Shown here one piece after another: positions 7,983-16,314 of a DNA stretch of 64,000 bases. How positions within the stretch are numbered: the first letter of the stretch is position 1; each line of letters begins with the position of its first letter. The stretch covers positions 1,217,501 through 1,281,500 of the forward strand of contig JACKAC010000001.1 in assembly GCA_020635255.1 (NCBI GenBank). Reading direction: 5' to 3'. The notes below the pieces were generated by a model. The model was given only the letters and a program-made list of their open reading frames with translations. It had not been told where the DNA came from and did no database searches. A program made the translations under genes and the position numbers. This stretch comes from Ignavibacteriales bacterium. Its GTDB lineage: Bacteria > Bacteroidota > Ignavibacteria > Tepidaquicellales > Tepidaquicellaceae.

Positions 7983-9395
7983 TTGGATAATAACACTGAG
8001 TCATACAGAGTAGAGCATGATTTTCTTGGTGAAGCAAATATTCCCGATAGTGCATATTATGGAATCCAAAGCCTTCGCGGCAGGGATAATTTCGAGATCA
8101 CCGGAAGGAAATTAAGTGAATTCCCGCTATTTATAATTGCTCTTGCATATACCAAAAAGGCTGCCGCAATGGCAAATACAATTCTTGGTGTACTGGATAA
8201 AGAGCGAAGTGACGCAATAGTAAAGGCATGTGATGATATTATTTCAGGAAAATATCATGATCAATTTATTGTTGATATGATGCAGGGTGGTGCAGGAACA
8301 TCGACAAATATGAACGCGAACGAGGTCATTGCAAATATTGCGCTTGAATATGCTGGAAGAAAGAAAGGTGACTATGAATACATACATCCAAACAATCACG
8401 TAAACCTTTCGCAATCTACTAATGATGTTTACCCGACTTCGATCAGGATAGCAACCTACTTTATGACAGAAGAATTGCTGAAATCTATACAGAGGTTTAT
8501 AGATGCTCTCAAAGGAAAAGAAAATGAATTCGATGACGTTCTGAAAATGGGAAGGACACAGCTCCAGGACGCTGTACCAATGACGTTAGGGCAGGAATTT
8601 GGTGCATACGCCGTGACGATAGGCGAAGATATGGACAGGATAACATATGTAATGAGGCTGATAAGCGAGATAAATATGGGCGCTACTGCTATAGGTACAC
8701 AGATCAATACACCTGATACTTATTCGGAGGTTGTTTCAGAGATACTCAGGAATGAGACTAAACTTCCCCTGGTCGCAGCGGAGAATCTGGTTGAAGCGAC
8801 ACAAGATACAGGAGTTTTTATTCATATAAGTGGAGTTTTTAAAAGATATGCCGTAAAGATATCTAAAATATGTAATGACCTGCGATTATTGTCATCGGGA
8901 CCCAGAGCCGGTTTGAATGAAATCAATCTGCCGCCGATGCAGCCCGGATCATCAATCATGCCGGGTAAAGTAAACCCTGTTATACCGGAAGTGGTTAATC
9001 AGGTAGCATTCCAGGTAATAGGAAACGATCTTACTATTACAATGGCGTGCGAAGCGGGACAGCTGGAACTCAATGTCATGGAGCCGGTGATAGCGTTTAG
9101 GCTGTTTGATACAATATCGATATTAAAAAATGCGACAGATACACTTACCGAGAAATGCATAAAAGGCATTACTGCAAATCGTGATGTTTGTATGGGTTAT
9201 GTTGAGAATAGTATTGGATTATGTACGGTTCTTGTTCCAATAATAGGCTATGAGGCATCATCGTCAATTGCAAAAGAAGCTTTAAAAACAAATAATTCCG
9301 TTTATAACCTTGTTCTCGAAAAAGGTTTACTTTCAAAGGAACAACTCGACGTTGTTCTTAAGCCTGAAAATATGACCGGTCCCGGAAAGAAATAA
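7983..9395 (+). CDS. aspA: Aspartate ammonia-lyase
   Basis: A 470-residue member of the aspartase/fumarase superfamily, catalysing L-aspartate to fumarate plus ammonia. Conserved blocks are TSTNMN (106-111), SQSTND (143-148), GRTQLQDA (190-197) and the signature GSSIMPGKVNP (322-332). The signature holds the catalytic serine loop. The start region (EHDFLGE, then AYYGIQSLR) is closer to aspartases than to class II fumarase, which usually has AYYGAQTQR. The start is TTG; no better in-frame start lies nearby. Its TAA overlaps the ATG of rsmI (TAATG), which suggests translational coupling. Confidence 0.85.
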   Translation: MDNNTESYRVEHDFLGEANIPDSAYYGIQSLRGRDNFEITGRKLSEFPLFIIALAYTKKAAAMANTILGVLDKERSDAIVKACDDIISGKYHDQFIVDMMQGGAGTSTNMNANEVIANIALEYAGRKKGDYEYIHPNNHVNLSQSTNDVYPTSIRIATYFMTEELLKSIQRFIDALKGKENEFDDVLKMGRTQLQDAVPMTLGQEFGAYAVTIGEDMDRITYVMRLISEINMGATAIGTQINTPDTYSEVVSEILRNETKLPLVAAENLVEATQDTGVFIHISGVFKRYAVKISKICNDLRLLSSGPRAGLNEINLPPMQPGSSIMPGKVNPVIPEVVNQVAFQVIGNDLTITMACEAGQLELNVMEPVIAFRLFDTISILKNATDTLTEKCIKGITANRDVCMGYVENSIGLCTVLVPIIGYEASSSIAKEALKTNNSVYNLVLEKGLLSKEQLDVVLKPENMTGPGKK

Positions 9396-10120
9396 TGTTT
9401 GAGGATAGAGGTAATATCGATGGATATATAAATGAGAAATTCCCGTCGCTTAATATCGGCATGGGATGCCTCTATGTAGTCGCTACACCGATAGGGAACC
9501 TGGATGATATTTCATTCAGAGCATTATATGTTCTTAAAAATGTCGATCTGATAGCTTCAGAAGATACTAGGGTAACCGGAATTCTTTTGAAGGAATATGG
9601 AATAGACACGAAACAGATCAGTTATTTCTCACAGGTCGAGAGCAGAAAGCTTGACGACATCATTGAAAGGTTAAAAGAGGGGAAAGCTATTGCTCTTGTA
9701 AGCGATGCCGGAACACCATGTATCTCCGATCCTGGCAGTCAGCTTGTTTCCAGGTGTATTGACGAAGGTATAGAAGTAAGAAGTATTCCCGGAGCGAGTT
9801 CAATAACAGCCTCCTTGGTATATTCCGGTTTCGATTACGGACGATTTTATTTCCAGGGGTTTCTTCCACAAAAAAAAGGAAGGCAAAGTACTCTTGAGGA
9901 GCTAAAAGATGTGAAAATGCCGGTCGTTGTTCTTGAATCTAAATATAAGCTGGTTAAAACACTTGAGGATGTGATGAAGTTTGTGGGAAACAGGGAAGTT
10001 TCTATATCCAGAGAATTAACTAAGAAGTTCGAGGAGATAACCAGAGGAAGAGTAAAAGATGTTTTAAAAGAAAGGAACCAGATCAAATTAAAAGGTGAAT
10101 TTGTAATAATTGTAAAGTAA
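9395..10120 (+). CDS. rsmI: 16S rRNA (cytidine(1402)-2'-O)-methyltransferase RsmI
   Basis: A tetrapyrrole-methylase-fold enzyme that 2'-O-methylates C1402 in the 16S rRNA decoding centre using SAM. Family hallmarks are VVATPIGNLDDIS (28-40), SEDTR, the LVSDAGTPCISDPG segment and IPGASSITA. The first ATG overlaps the aspA stop. Most family members start about 22 residues later, so M23 (nt 9461) is an alternative start giving a 219-residue protein. The overlap favours coupling but does not settle the choice. Confidence 0.88.
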   Translation: MFEDRGNIDGYINEKFPSLNIGMGCLYVVATPIGNLDDISFRALYVLKNVDLIASEDTRVTGILLKEYGIDTKQISYFSQVESRKLDDIIERLKEGKAIALVSDAGTPCISDPGSQLVSRCIDEGIEVRSIPGASSITASLVYSGFDYGRFYFQGFLPQKKGRQSTLEELKDVKMPVVVLESKYKLVKTLEDVMKFVGNREVSISRELTKKFEEITRGRVKDVLKERNQIKLKGEFVIIVK

Positions 10121-10132
10121 ATTCGAATCATT

Positions 10133-10435
10133 GTGATTGATTCAAGAATAGAAAAGGTAAAGGAGTATAAAAGTATATTATTAGAGACAAGGAAGAAATT
10201 TATTGTCTTAAATTATGATGGTCATTTATATGTATTGCTGAATAGACAAGCTGAACCAAAGGATCATTGTTTGTGTATTGGGGAGCTAATTGATAATCTT
10301 AACTCAGAAATTGAGAATGGAGATTCTTTACCTCAAATTGATCCTTTTGCAATCTTTCAGGAAGAAAATACATGCAAGTCGTGTAGGAAAATAGTATATA
10401 CAACAAATTTTAAAATACAAGAGGTTAATGGGTGA
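10133..10435 (+). CDS. Small cysteine-containing protein of unknown function
   Basis: A 100-residue protein. The start is GTG at 10133, with TTG at 10131 out of frame. The C-terminal half has two cysteine pairs, HCLCIG at about 44-49 and CKSCRK at about 81-86, which could bind one zinc or other metal ion. There is no signal peptide. The 3' end overlaps the gltX start by 8 nt, so the two are probably co-translated. Base composition is more AT-rich than in rsmI or the gltX core, like that of the gltX tail. I do not recognise the family. Confidence 0.6.
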   Translation: MIDSRIEKVKEYKSILLETRKKFIVLNYDGHLYVLLNRQAEPKDHCLCIGELIDNLNSEIENGDSLPQIDPFAIFQEENTCKSCRKIVYTTNFKIQEVNG

Positions 10436-12359
10436 AAAAAGTAATATAAGAGTACGTTTTGCACCGTCGCCTACAGGATACCTGCATTTAGGATCCTTAA
10501 GGACTGCTTTATTTAATTTTCTGTATGCCCGTCATACAGGCGGGAAGTTCATACTTCGAGTAGAAGATACAGACCAAACACGTTATGTAGAGGGAGCAGT
10601 TGAAAATCTTATTAAAACAATGAATAGCCTTGGCTTAGATTACGATGAAGGTCCGGTAAAAGGAGGTGATTTTGGTCCGTATTATCAATCGGAGAGGCTT
10701 GATATTTATAAAAAGTATGCTTTTGAGTTAGTAGAGAAAGGTTATGCTTACTATGCCTTTGAGACTTCAGAAGAACTCGAAGAAATGCGTAAGATGGCAA
10801 AGCTAGAAGGTAGAATGACTTCGTATGACAGAAGAGGAAGAAATTTAACAGAGGATGAAGTAAAGGCGAACCTTGAGAAAGAATTACCATATGTTATAAG
10901 GCTAAAGGTACCTCTTAATGAAGAGGTGAAATTCGATGATATTGTTAAAGGAACGATCAAGATCGAAACAAACATGGTCGATGACCAGGTACTTCTTAAA
11001 TCAGATGGTTTTCCTACGTACCATCTCGCAAACGTCGTGGATGATCATCTAATGGGAATAACTCATATTATACGCGGTGAAGAATGGATCACGTCCGTAC
11101 CAAAGCATATAATACTTTATAAAGCATTTGGCTGGGATGTCCCTGAGATGGTTCACTGTCCTCTTATACTTAATCCAGACAAGACAAAGCTCAGTAAGAG
11201 ACAGGGTGATGTTGCTGTAGAGGATTATCTGCAAAAGGGATATTTACCCGAAGCCTTGGTTAACTTTATGGCTCTTCTAGGTTGGCATCCGGGAGAAGGG
11301 GAATCTGATGAGCTATTTACAATGGATCAGTTAGTAGAGAAGTTTACTCTTGAAAGGATACAGACATCCGGAGCAGTATTCAGTGTTGAAAAACTTAACT
11401 GGATGAATAACCATTACATAAAAGAATATGACCTGGATAAACTGACCGATCTGGCAATGCCTTTCTTTAAACATGAACATGTCGATACCAACGACAGGGA
11501 AAGAATAAAAGAGGTACTCGATACGATTAGAGTATATTTAAATAAGCTTGATGAAATCCCGGAGCATATTGGAATGTTCTATAATGATGAAATAAAGGTA
11601 GGCGGACACCAGGAAGATATACTGAAGGAAGATACGAGTAAAACGGTTTTCCAAGAACTGGCAAAAAAGGTAGAAGCAATGGATACAATTGAACCTGATG
11701 CATTCAAAGAAAAGATGAAAGAGGTACAAGCTGAAACAGGTATAAAAGGTAAGCAATTATTCAAACCCATAAGGATAGCGTTAACAGGAAGTGAGGACGG
11801 TCCCGAACTACCAAAGATCGCACAAATACTAGGGAAAGAGAAGGTAGTCAGGTTTTTAAAAAGATGGGTGAAATTAACAGAATCAGAAGATGTTATAGAG
11901 CCTGAAGGGAAATCAGAGGAATCCAAAGAGATACAAGAAAAGCCTTCGTCAAGTTTCGGTTATATTACCGCGCTTGCTCAAATAAATGTAAAAATTGAAT
12001 CTAATCCAGAGGATTCTCTTTTGTACTTACAAAGAGCAACAATTTATTTTACTCAAAAAAAATATGAAGAAGCGAATCAAGATGTTAAAAGATCAATTGA
12101 ATTAAAGCCTGACCTTTATGAAGGCTATTTTATCCGTGGGACAATCAATTTGTTAAAAAATAACCTTAATATTGCAAAAAAGGATTTTAAAAAAGCGTAT
12201 GAGTTATCTAAAGACGAGGTGATAAAATCATTTATTGAAGAGAATTTTCCAAAAATTTTACAAAATGAAAAAGATTTTGAGTTAGATTGGGAAAGTAGGA
12301 AAATTGAAATAGACCTAAATTATTTTTTGACTTTCTTAAATACTCATTGGGAGAAATAA
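10428..12359 (+). CDS. gltX: Glutamyl-tRNA synthetase with C-terminal TPR extension
   Basis: A 643-residue protein. Residues 1-481 are a normal class I GluRS. The ATP-binding HIGH-type motif is HLGS at 20-23 within PSPTGYLHLGS, and the KLSKRQG signature is at 254-260. An anticodon-binding domain follows, ending GKEKVVRFLKRW. The cysteine zinc site seen in some bacterial GluRS after the first catalytic half is absent (YAFETSEE). Residues 482-509 are an acidic linker. From 510 to the end is an added domain with two clear TPR-like helix pairs (SLLYLQRATIYFTQKKYEEA; LYEGYFIRGTINLLKNN). GluRS is normally about 480-510 residues, so the tail is a fusion. Its codon use is more AT-rich than the core. 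Confidence 0.92.
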   Translation: MGEKSNIRVRFAPSPTGYLHLGSLRTALFNFLYARHTGGKFILRVEDTDQTRYVEGAVENLIKTMNSLGLDYDEGPVKGGDFGPYYQSERLDIYKKYAFELVEKGYAYYAFETSEELEEMRKMAKLEGRMTSYDRRGRNLTEDEVKANLEKELPYVIRLKVPLNEEVKFDDIVKGTIKIETNMVDDQVLLKSDGFPTYHLANVVDDHLMGITHIIRGEEWITSVPKHIILYKAFGWDVPEMVHCPLILNPDKTKLSKRQGDVAVEDYLQKGYLPEALVNFMALLGWHPGEGESDELFTMDQLVEKFTLERIQTSGAVFSVEKLNWMNNHYIKEYDLDKLTDLAMPFFKHEHVDTNDRERIKEVLDTIRVYLNKLDEIPEHIGMFYNDEIKVGGHQEDILKEDTSKTVFQELAKKVEAMDTIEPDAFKEKMKEVQAETGIKGKQLFKPIRIALTGSEDGPELPKIAQILGKEKVVRFLKRWVKLTESEDVIEPEGKSEESKEIQEKPSSSFGYITALAQINVKIESNPEDSLLYLQRATIYFTQKKYEEANQDVKRSIELKPDLYEGYFIRGTINLLKNNLNIAKKDFKKAYELSKDEVIKSFIEENFPKILQNEKDFELDWESRKIEIDLNYFLTFLNTHWEK

Positions 12360-12360
12360 A

Positions 12361-12382
12361 AAACCCGTCATTCGACGGGTTT
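12361..12382. terminator. Terminator hairpin between gltX and the 31-aa basic protein gene
   Basis: AAACCCGTC (12361-12369) and GACGGGTTT (12374-12382) form a perfect 9-bp stem with a 4-nt loop between two convergent genes. The minus-strand side continues into a run of Ts (GGGTTTTTTATTT), giving a good intrinsic terminator for the HU-containing operon. The plus-strand side has only the Ts inside the stem. Confidence 0.75.
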
Positions 12383-12425
12383 CAATGATAAAATAAACTC
12401 TATGAGATTTAGCAGTAATTTAAGC

Positions 12426-12521
12426 TTATCTTATTTTCTTTTTGTGTCTGTTCTTTCTGAGTCTTTTCTTTCTTTTGTGAGTAGCCATCTTGGCTCTCTT
12501 TCTCTTTTTACCACAAGGCAT
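12426..12521 (-). CDS. Small basic protein (31 aa), probable ribosome-associated protein
   Basis: The minus strand encodes MPCGKKRKRAK followed by MATHKRKKRLRKNRHKKKIR, then TAA. More than half the residues are Lys or Arg. Near-identical small proteins are widespread in Bacteroidetes. They resemble the C-terminal COX24/AURKAIP1 (mS38-type) segment of mitochondrial small-subunit proteins, so a ribosomal role is likely. An AGGAG Shine-Dalgarno core lies 9 nt upstream of the ATG, stronger than for most genes here. It follows the HU gene, and the transcript then ends at the hairpin at 12361. Confidence 0.75.
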   Translation of the reverse strand: MPCGKKRKRAKMATHKRKKRLRKNRHKKKIR

Positions 12522-12568
12522 TAATTAATTCTCCTAATTAGGTTATTGATTATTTTTATTCTAAAATT

Positions 12569-12853
12569 TTATTGTAAACTATCCTGTACTACTTTTTTAA
12601 ATTCTTTTGAAACCTTAAACATTGGAATAAATCTTTTTCCGAGCTGGATCTTTTCGCCGGTCTTTGGATTCCTGGCTATTCTTGGTTCCTTTATATTATT
12701 TTTGAATGTACCGAAGCCTCTTATCTCTATTGTTTCATTTTCTTTAAGGGCTTCTATCACACAAGATATAAACCCTTCAACTACTATTTCGGTTTCCTTT
12801 TTGCTTAATCCGGTTGCTTCCGAAATTTTAGCGGCGATTTGAGCTCTGGTCAT
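12569..12853 (-). CDS. HU/IHF-family DNA-binding protein
   Basis: A 94-residue nucleoid protein. N-terminal dimerising helices (MTRAQIAAKISEATGLSKKE) are followed by IEIRGFGTFK and the DNA-binding arm with RIARNPKTGEKI. The RNPKTG tip, whose proline intercalates into DNA, is intact. It bends and compacts DNA in the cytoplasm, probably as a dimer. HU is more likely than IHF because no partner subunit is seen, but the sequence alone does not settle this. The gene lies between sppA and the 31-residue basic protein on the minus strand. Confidence 0.93.
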   Translation of the reverse strand: MTRAQIAAKISEATGLSKKETEIVVEGFISCVIEALKENETIEIRGFGTFKNNIKEPRIARNPKTGEKIQLGKRFIPMFKVSKEFKKVVQDSLQ

Positions 12854-12863
12854 TTTACTAAGT

Positions 12864-13841
12864 TTATTTTACAAATTTATATTGTAATAGGGGAGCATCT
12901 ATATACTCCTCTTTGACTTCCTGCTTAATATCATCAAATTCAGAATGGGTAAGTCCCTCGATTACGTATGTAAAGAATCCTTTCCTTCTTCTTTCTCTAA
13001 CTAAAGGGGGATCGCCTTCAATACCCACAAGGTCAGCCGCATACTTAACAGCATCATCAAATGTACCCAGTTTATCCACTAACCCCAGTTCAAGTGCTTG
13101 TGAGCCAGTGAAAACCCTTCCATTTGCTATCTCTTTTAGCCTTTCCCTGTCGATATGTCTTTCTGTTGCAACAACATCGAAAAACTGCTGAAATGAGTTA
13201 TTTATAATATCCTGAAAATAAAGACTGTCCTTTTCTGTTAAGACCTTAAATGGATTCCCAGCATCTTTTAATTCGCCGCTCTTTATAGTTGTTTCCTTAA
13301 TACCGATCTTCTCAGCTAATTCCTTAAAGCTCATCAGGTTGATTATTACGCCAATGCTTCCGGTCAATGTACCAGGATTTGCAAATATATAGCTGCTTCC
13401 ACAAGCAGAATAATATCCACCGCTAGCGGCAATCGATCCCATTGATACGATTACGGGCTTACCGCCGTCACGTGTTCTTCTTATTATTTCATACATCTCC
13501 TGCGAAGCGGCTACACCGCCTCCCGGTGAATTTATCCTGAGAATGATCGCTTTTACTCTATCGTCTTTTGCATACTTTTTGAATTGTCTTACTATAGACT
13601 CTGAGGAGATGATAGTAAAATCAAGATCAACAACAGCAATCCTTTCCGAACCACTACCTCCGGTTGTTTCGTAGTAATAATCACCGGTATCCATATTGGT
13701 TACGGCCGAAGAGAATACCAAGAATGATCCAGCGACCATAAGAAGTCCGATGAAAATTAAAACCAGTACAATACCAAAGAACCACTTCCATCCGGAGGAT
13801 TCTTTTTTAACGTAAACGGTATTTGTGGAGGTGTTATTCAA
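12864..13841 (-). CDS. sppA: Signal peptide peptidase SppA (short form)
   Basis: A 325-residue S49-family serine protease anchored by one transmembrane helix (about 21-45) with the active domain outside the cytoplasm. The catalytic Ser140 lies in MGSIAASGGYY and the general-base Lys192 in KSGELKDAG. Their spacing of 52 matches the short bacterial SppA enzymes. INSPGGGV at 103-110 is the family oxyanion/ClpP-like motif. It degrades leftover signal peptides in the membrane. The start is TTG, only 3 nt after the stop of the upstream TPR lipoprotein gene, so the two are probably co-transcribed. Confidence 0.9.
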   Translation of the reverse strand: MNNTSTNTVYVKKESSGWKWFFGIVLVLIFIGLLMVAGSFLVFSSAVTNMDTGDYYYETTGGSGSERIAVVDLDFTIISSESIVRQFKKYAKDDRVKAIILRINSPGGGVAASQEMYEIIRRTRDGGKPVIVSMGSIAASGGYYSACGSSYIFANPGTLTGSIGVIINLMSFKELAEKIGIKETTIKSGELKDAGNPFKVLTEKDSLYFQDIINNSFQQFFDVVATERHIDRERLKEIANGRVFTGSQALELGLVDKLGTFDDAVKYAADLVGIEGDPPLVRERRRKGFFTYVIEGLTHSEFDDIKQEVKEEYIDAPLLQYKFVK

Positions 13842-13844
13842 GTC

Positions 13845-14777
13845 CTATTGCATTGAATTTCTTTTTTCCTGTGCAGCATCTCTTTTCGCATCCATATTAA
13901 GAGCGTCGTATGCTACAATGATTATATCCAGTGAACTTTTTACAAGGTCATTATTCGTAGAAGATTCAATAAAAGGTTCAAGGATCGATACTATATCATT
14001 CATATAACTTGAAACATCAGCACTTCCATCTGCCTCTATTATCTTTTCAGCCATTTTAACCCTGGCGAGTGCCGCATTGTAAACTGCAACTTCATAATAT
14101 TGATTGTCATGAGGCAAATATTGAATGTTAACGATCTTATCAAAAAGCTTTACAGCTGTTTCATAGTTCTTGCTATCCATTGCTGAGATACCAGATTGGT
14201 ATAATATCTTTGCAATCTGTATAGCATCTTCTTTACTCTTGCTCTTGTTTAGAATATGAGTATAAATGTCCAAAGCATCATCAGTTTTTCCTATAATTAC
14301 GTATGTATCAGCAAGCATTTGCTGTGCGGCAATACTATCGGGAAAAATTGTAGTAGCAGCAATAAAATAATTAGAAGCGTTGTTAAATGAATTTATTCCA
14401 CCGGCAGAATCAGAAGAATATTGTTTAGCTGCAGCATTGAATTTATTTATGCCGTCATTGAATGTTGTTATATAGTAGTTTACTATGTTAGTTGCATAAG
14501 CGTCTGACATTGACAAACTTTTATTTAATGCCTCACCACCTTCTTTATATTTTTTTGTTTCTATTAGAGAAACACCTAGCATATACCAGCCTTCAGGGTC
14601 ATTGCTATTTTTTTCAAGCCCTATTTTCAATTCAGTAGCAGCTTTTTCATAATCTTTATTCTGGAATGCGATCTTTCCAGCGTTGGTTTCCGCAGATGCG
14701 CATCCGCTGAGATATGCTCCTATTAAAACTAAAAGAACGATAACTAGTGAGCTAATAAGATTATTTTTGCGGTTCAT
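13845..14777 (-). CDS. TPR-repeat lipoprotein
   Basis: A 310-residue protein with a lipoprotein signal. The hydrophobic stretch at 8-24 is followed by LSGC, with Cys26 the predicted lipidated residue. At least four tetratricopeptide-like helix pairs follow, for example AFQNKDYEKAATELKIGLEK, GWYMLGVSLIETKKYKEG and DSIAAQQMLADTYVIIGKTDDAL. TPR lipoproteins scaffold envelope complexes such as outer-membrane assembly machines. The partner is not identifiable here. It is the first gene of the sppA-HU-basic protein run. Confidence 0.8.
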   Translation of the reverse strand: MNRKNNLISSLVIVLLVLIGAYLSGCASAETNAGKIAFQNKDYEKAATELKIGLEKNSNDPEGWYMLGVSLIETKKYKEGGEALNKSLSMSDAYATNIVNYYITTFNDGINKFNAAAKQYSSDSAGGINSFNNASNYFIAATTIFPDSIAAQQMLADTYVIIGKTDDALDIYTHILNKSKSKEDAIQIAKILYQSGISAMDSKNYETAVKLFDKIVNIQYLPHDNQYYEVAVYNAALARVKMAEKIIEADGSADVSSYMNDIVSILEPFIESSTNNDLVKSSLDIIIVAYDALNMDAKRDAAQEKRNSMQ

Positions 14778-14981
14778 ATTTTTTCTCCGATAATATTAAC
14801 TTTAATTAAATTATTATGTAATATAAATAAATTAACTCTCTTATTCAATTTAGGTTTTTATGTAAGTCTATATTTTTAAACCTCATAATAGCTTTTGGCT
14901 TAAGAATTATCTTTAAAAAATGTATCTTTCCGTTAAGTTTAATAATAAGATATAGCTTTTCAATAAATTAAAAATTACTAA

Positions 14982-15479
14982 ATGGCAAACCAGTTCTCAT
15001 TCGATATTGTGTCTGAAATTGACATGCAGGAGATAGATAATGCGGTAAATCAGGCTTCAAAAGAGGTCCAACAAAGATATGATCTAAAGGATACCGGCAG
15101 CTCGTATGAACTCAATAAAAATGATAAAAAAATAACCATAAACTCGAAAGACGAATATACCCTCAAAACAGTAGTGGATGTACTTCAGAACAAAATGATA
15201 AAGAGGGGAATTTCCTTAAAAGCACTCCAATATGATGATGTGGAACCAGCAAGCGGAGGAACGGTCAGACAAATAATTACGTTACAATCAGGTATAAGCA
15301 AGGAGAACTGTAAGAAAATTGTTAAAATGATCAAAGATACTAAGCTAAAAGTACAGGCGGCAATTCAGGATGAACAAGTTAGAGTAACAGGTAAGGCTAA
15401 AGATGATCTGCAGGATGTGATTTCCATGTTAAAAGGTGCGGATCTCGATTTTGCTGTTCAATTTACAAATTATAAGTAA
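14982..15479 (+). CDS. yajQ: YajQ-family nucleotide-binding protein
   Basis: A 165-residue member of the UPF0234/YajQ (DUF520) family. It has the typical opening FSFDIVSEIDMQEIDNAVNQ, the RYDLKDTGSS segment and the terminal LKGADLDFAVQFTNYK. Members have two similar ferredoxin-like lobes. Some bind cyclic di-GMP and modulate transcription factors; others have been reported to bind RNA. Cytoplasmic. The stop overlaps the amidase ATG (TAATG), so the two are likely translated together. Confidence 0.92.
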   Translation: MANQFSFDIVSEIDMQEIDNAVNQASKEVQQRYDLKDTGSSYELNKNDKKITINSKDEYTLKTVVDVLQNKMIKRGISLKALQYDDVEPASGGTVRQIITLQSGISKENCKKIVKMIKDTKLKVQAAIQDEQVRVTGKAKDDLQDVISMLKGADLDFAVQFTNYK

Positions 15480-16276
15480 TGCTTAAGTATTTTTTAACTA
15501 TATCGGTTAGCGTATCATTTTTAATGCTCTTTCTTGGGAATCTGACATCCCAGGAAGAGGATCAAACCGGTAAGACAAATAAAGAGATTAAAACTATTGT
15601 TATAGATGCAGGACATGGCGGAAAAGATCCCGGTGCCATAGCTATTGACGGCACATATGAAAAGGATATCAATCTTCCTGTAGCTTTAAAATTAAGAGAT
15701 CTCTTACTTCAGGGCTATAATGATGTTGAAGTGGTTATGACAAGAGATGATGACAGATTTATAGAACTTCATGAAAGGGGACGGATCGCTAATGAAAATG
15801 GCGGTAATCTATTTGTAAGTATACATTCAAATTCCAAGAAAGTTGATGATCTCGAAGAAAAGACGGGATTTGAATTATATCTACTGGACCTTGTACGTAA
15901 AGAAAGAGCTACTGAACTGACGCAACAGGAAAATGTTTACCTTAAAGGGTCTGAACCATCTGCTGTCTCAGACTTCTTTGTTGCCTCATTAATGGAAAGT
16001 TCAAATCTTAGAGTTGCACACAGACTAGCCAATATTCTTAAGACAGAAATAGTGAAGGGGACACCGTTAAAAAATAATGGTGTCAAGCAGGATGCTTTCG
16101 TTGTATTGTACGGAGCCTCAATGCCCGCGGTTTTGGTCGAGTGTGGATTCTTAACAAATCAGAAGGATACCGATTACTTAAAGTCCGAGAAGGGGCAGTA
16201 TGAAATTGCAAATGCGATCTATAAAGGAATACGGTTTTTTAAATATGATTACGACTACGAAAATTCACTCCGTTGA
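15479..16276 (+). CDS. N-acetylmuramoyl-L-alanine amidase (AmiC type)
   Basis: A 265-residue periplasmic zinc hydrolase that cleaves the amide bond between MurNAc and the stem peptide. A signal peptide covers about 1-24. Amidase_3 zinc ligands are His46 (DAGHGG), Glu61 and His116 (SIHSNS), and the catalytic Glu221 lies in VLVECGFL. The lobe between 130 and 200 matches the autoinhibitory or insert region of division amidases. There is no AMIN domain, so localisation must rely on other factors. It ends just before a shared terminator with rlpA, which acts on the same substrate. Confidence 0.9.
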   Translation: MLKYFLTISVSVSFLMLFLGNLTSQEEDQTGKTNKEIKTIVIDAGHGGKDPGAIAIDGTYEKDINLPVALKLRDLLLQGYNDVEVVMTRDDDRFIELHERGRIANENGGNLFVSIHSNSKKVDDLEEKTGFELYLLDLVRKERATELTQQENVYLKGSEPSAVSDFFVASLMESSNLRVAHRLANILKTEIVKGTPLKNNGVKQDAFVVLYGASMPAVLVECGFLTNQKDTDYLKSEKGQYEIANAIYKGIRFFKYDYDYENSLR

Positions 16277-16285
16277 GTATAATAA

Positions 16286-16310
16286 AAAAGCCGTCTTTAA
16301 GACGGCTTTT
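16286..16310. terminator. Bidirectional terminator between amidase gene and rlpA
   Basis: AAAAGCCGTC (16286-16295) and GACGGCTTTT (16301-16310) form a 10-bp stem with a 5-nt loop. A run of As on one side and Ts on the other makes it work on both strands. It sits exactly between two convergent genes. Confidence 0.9.
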
Positions 16311-16314
16311 ACTT

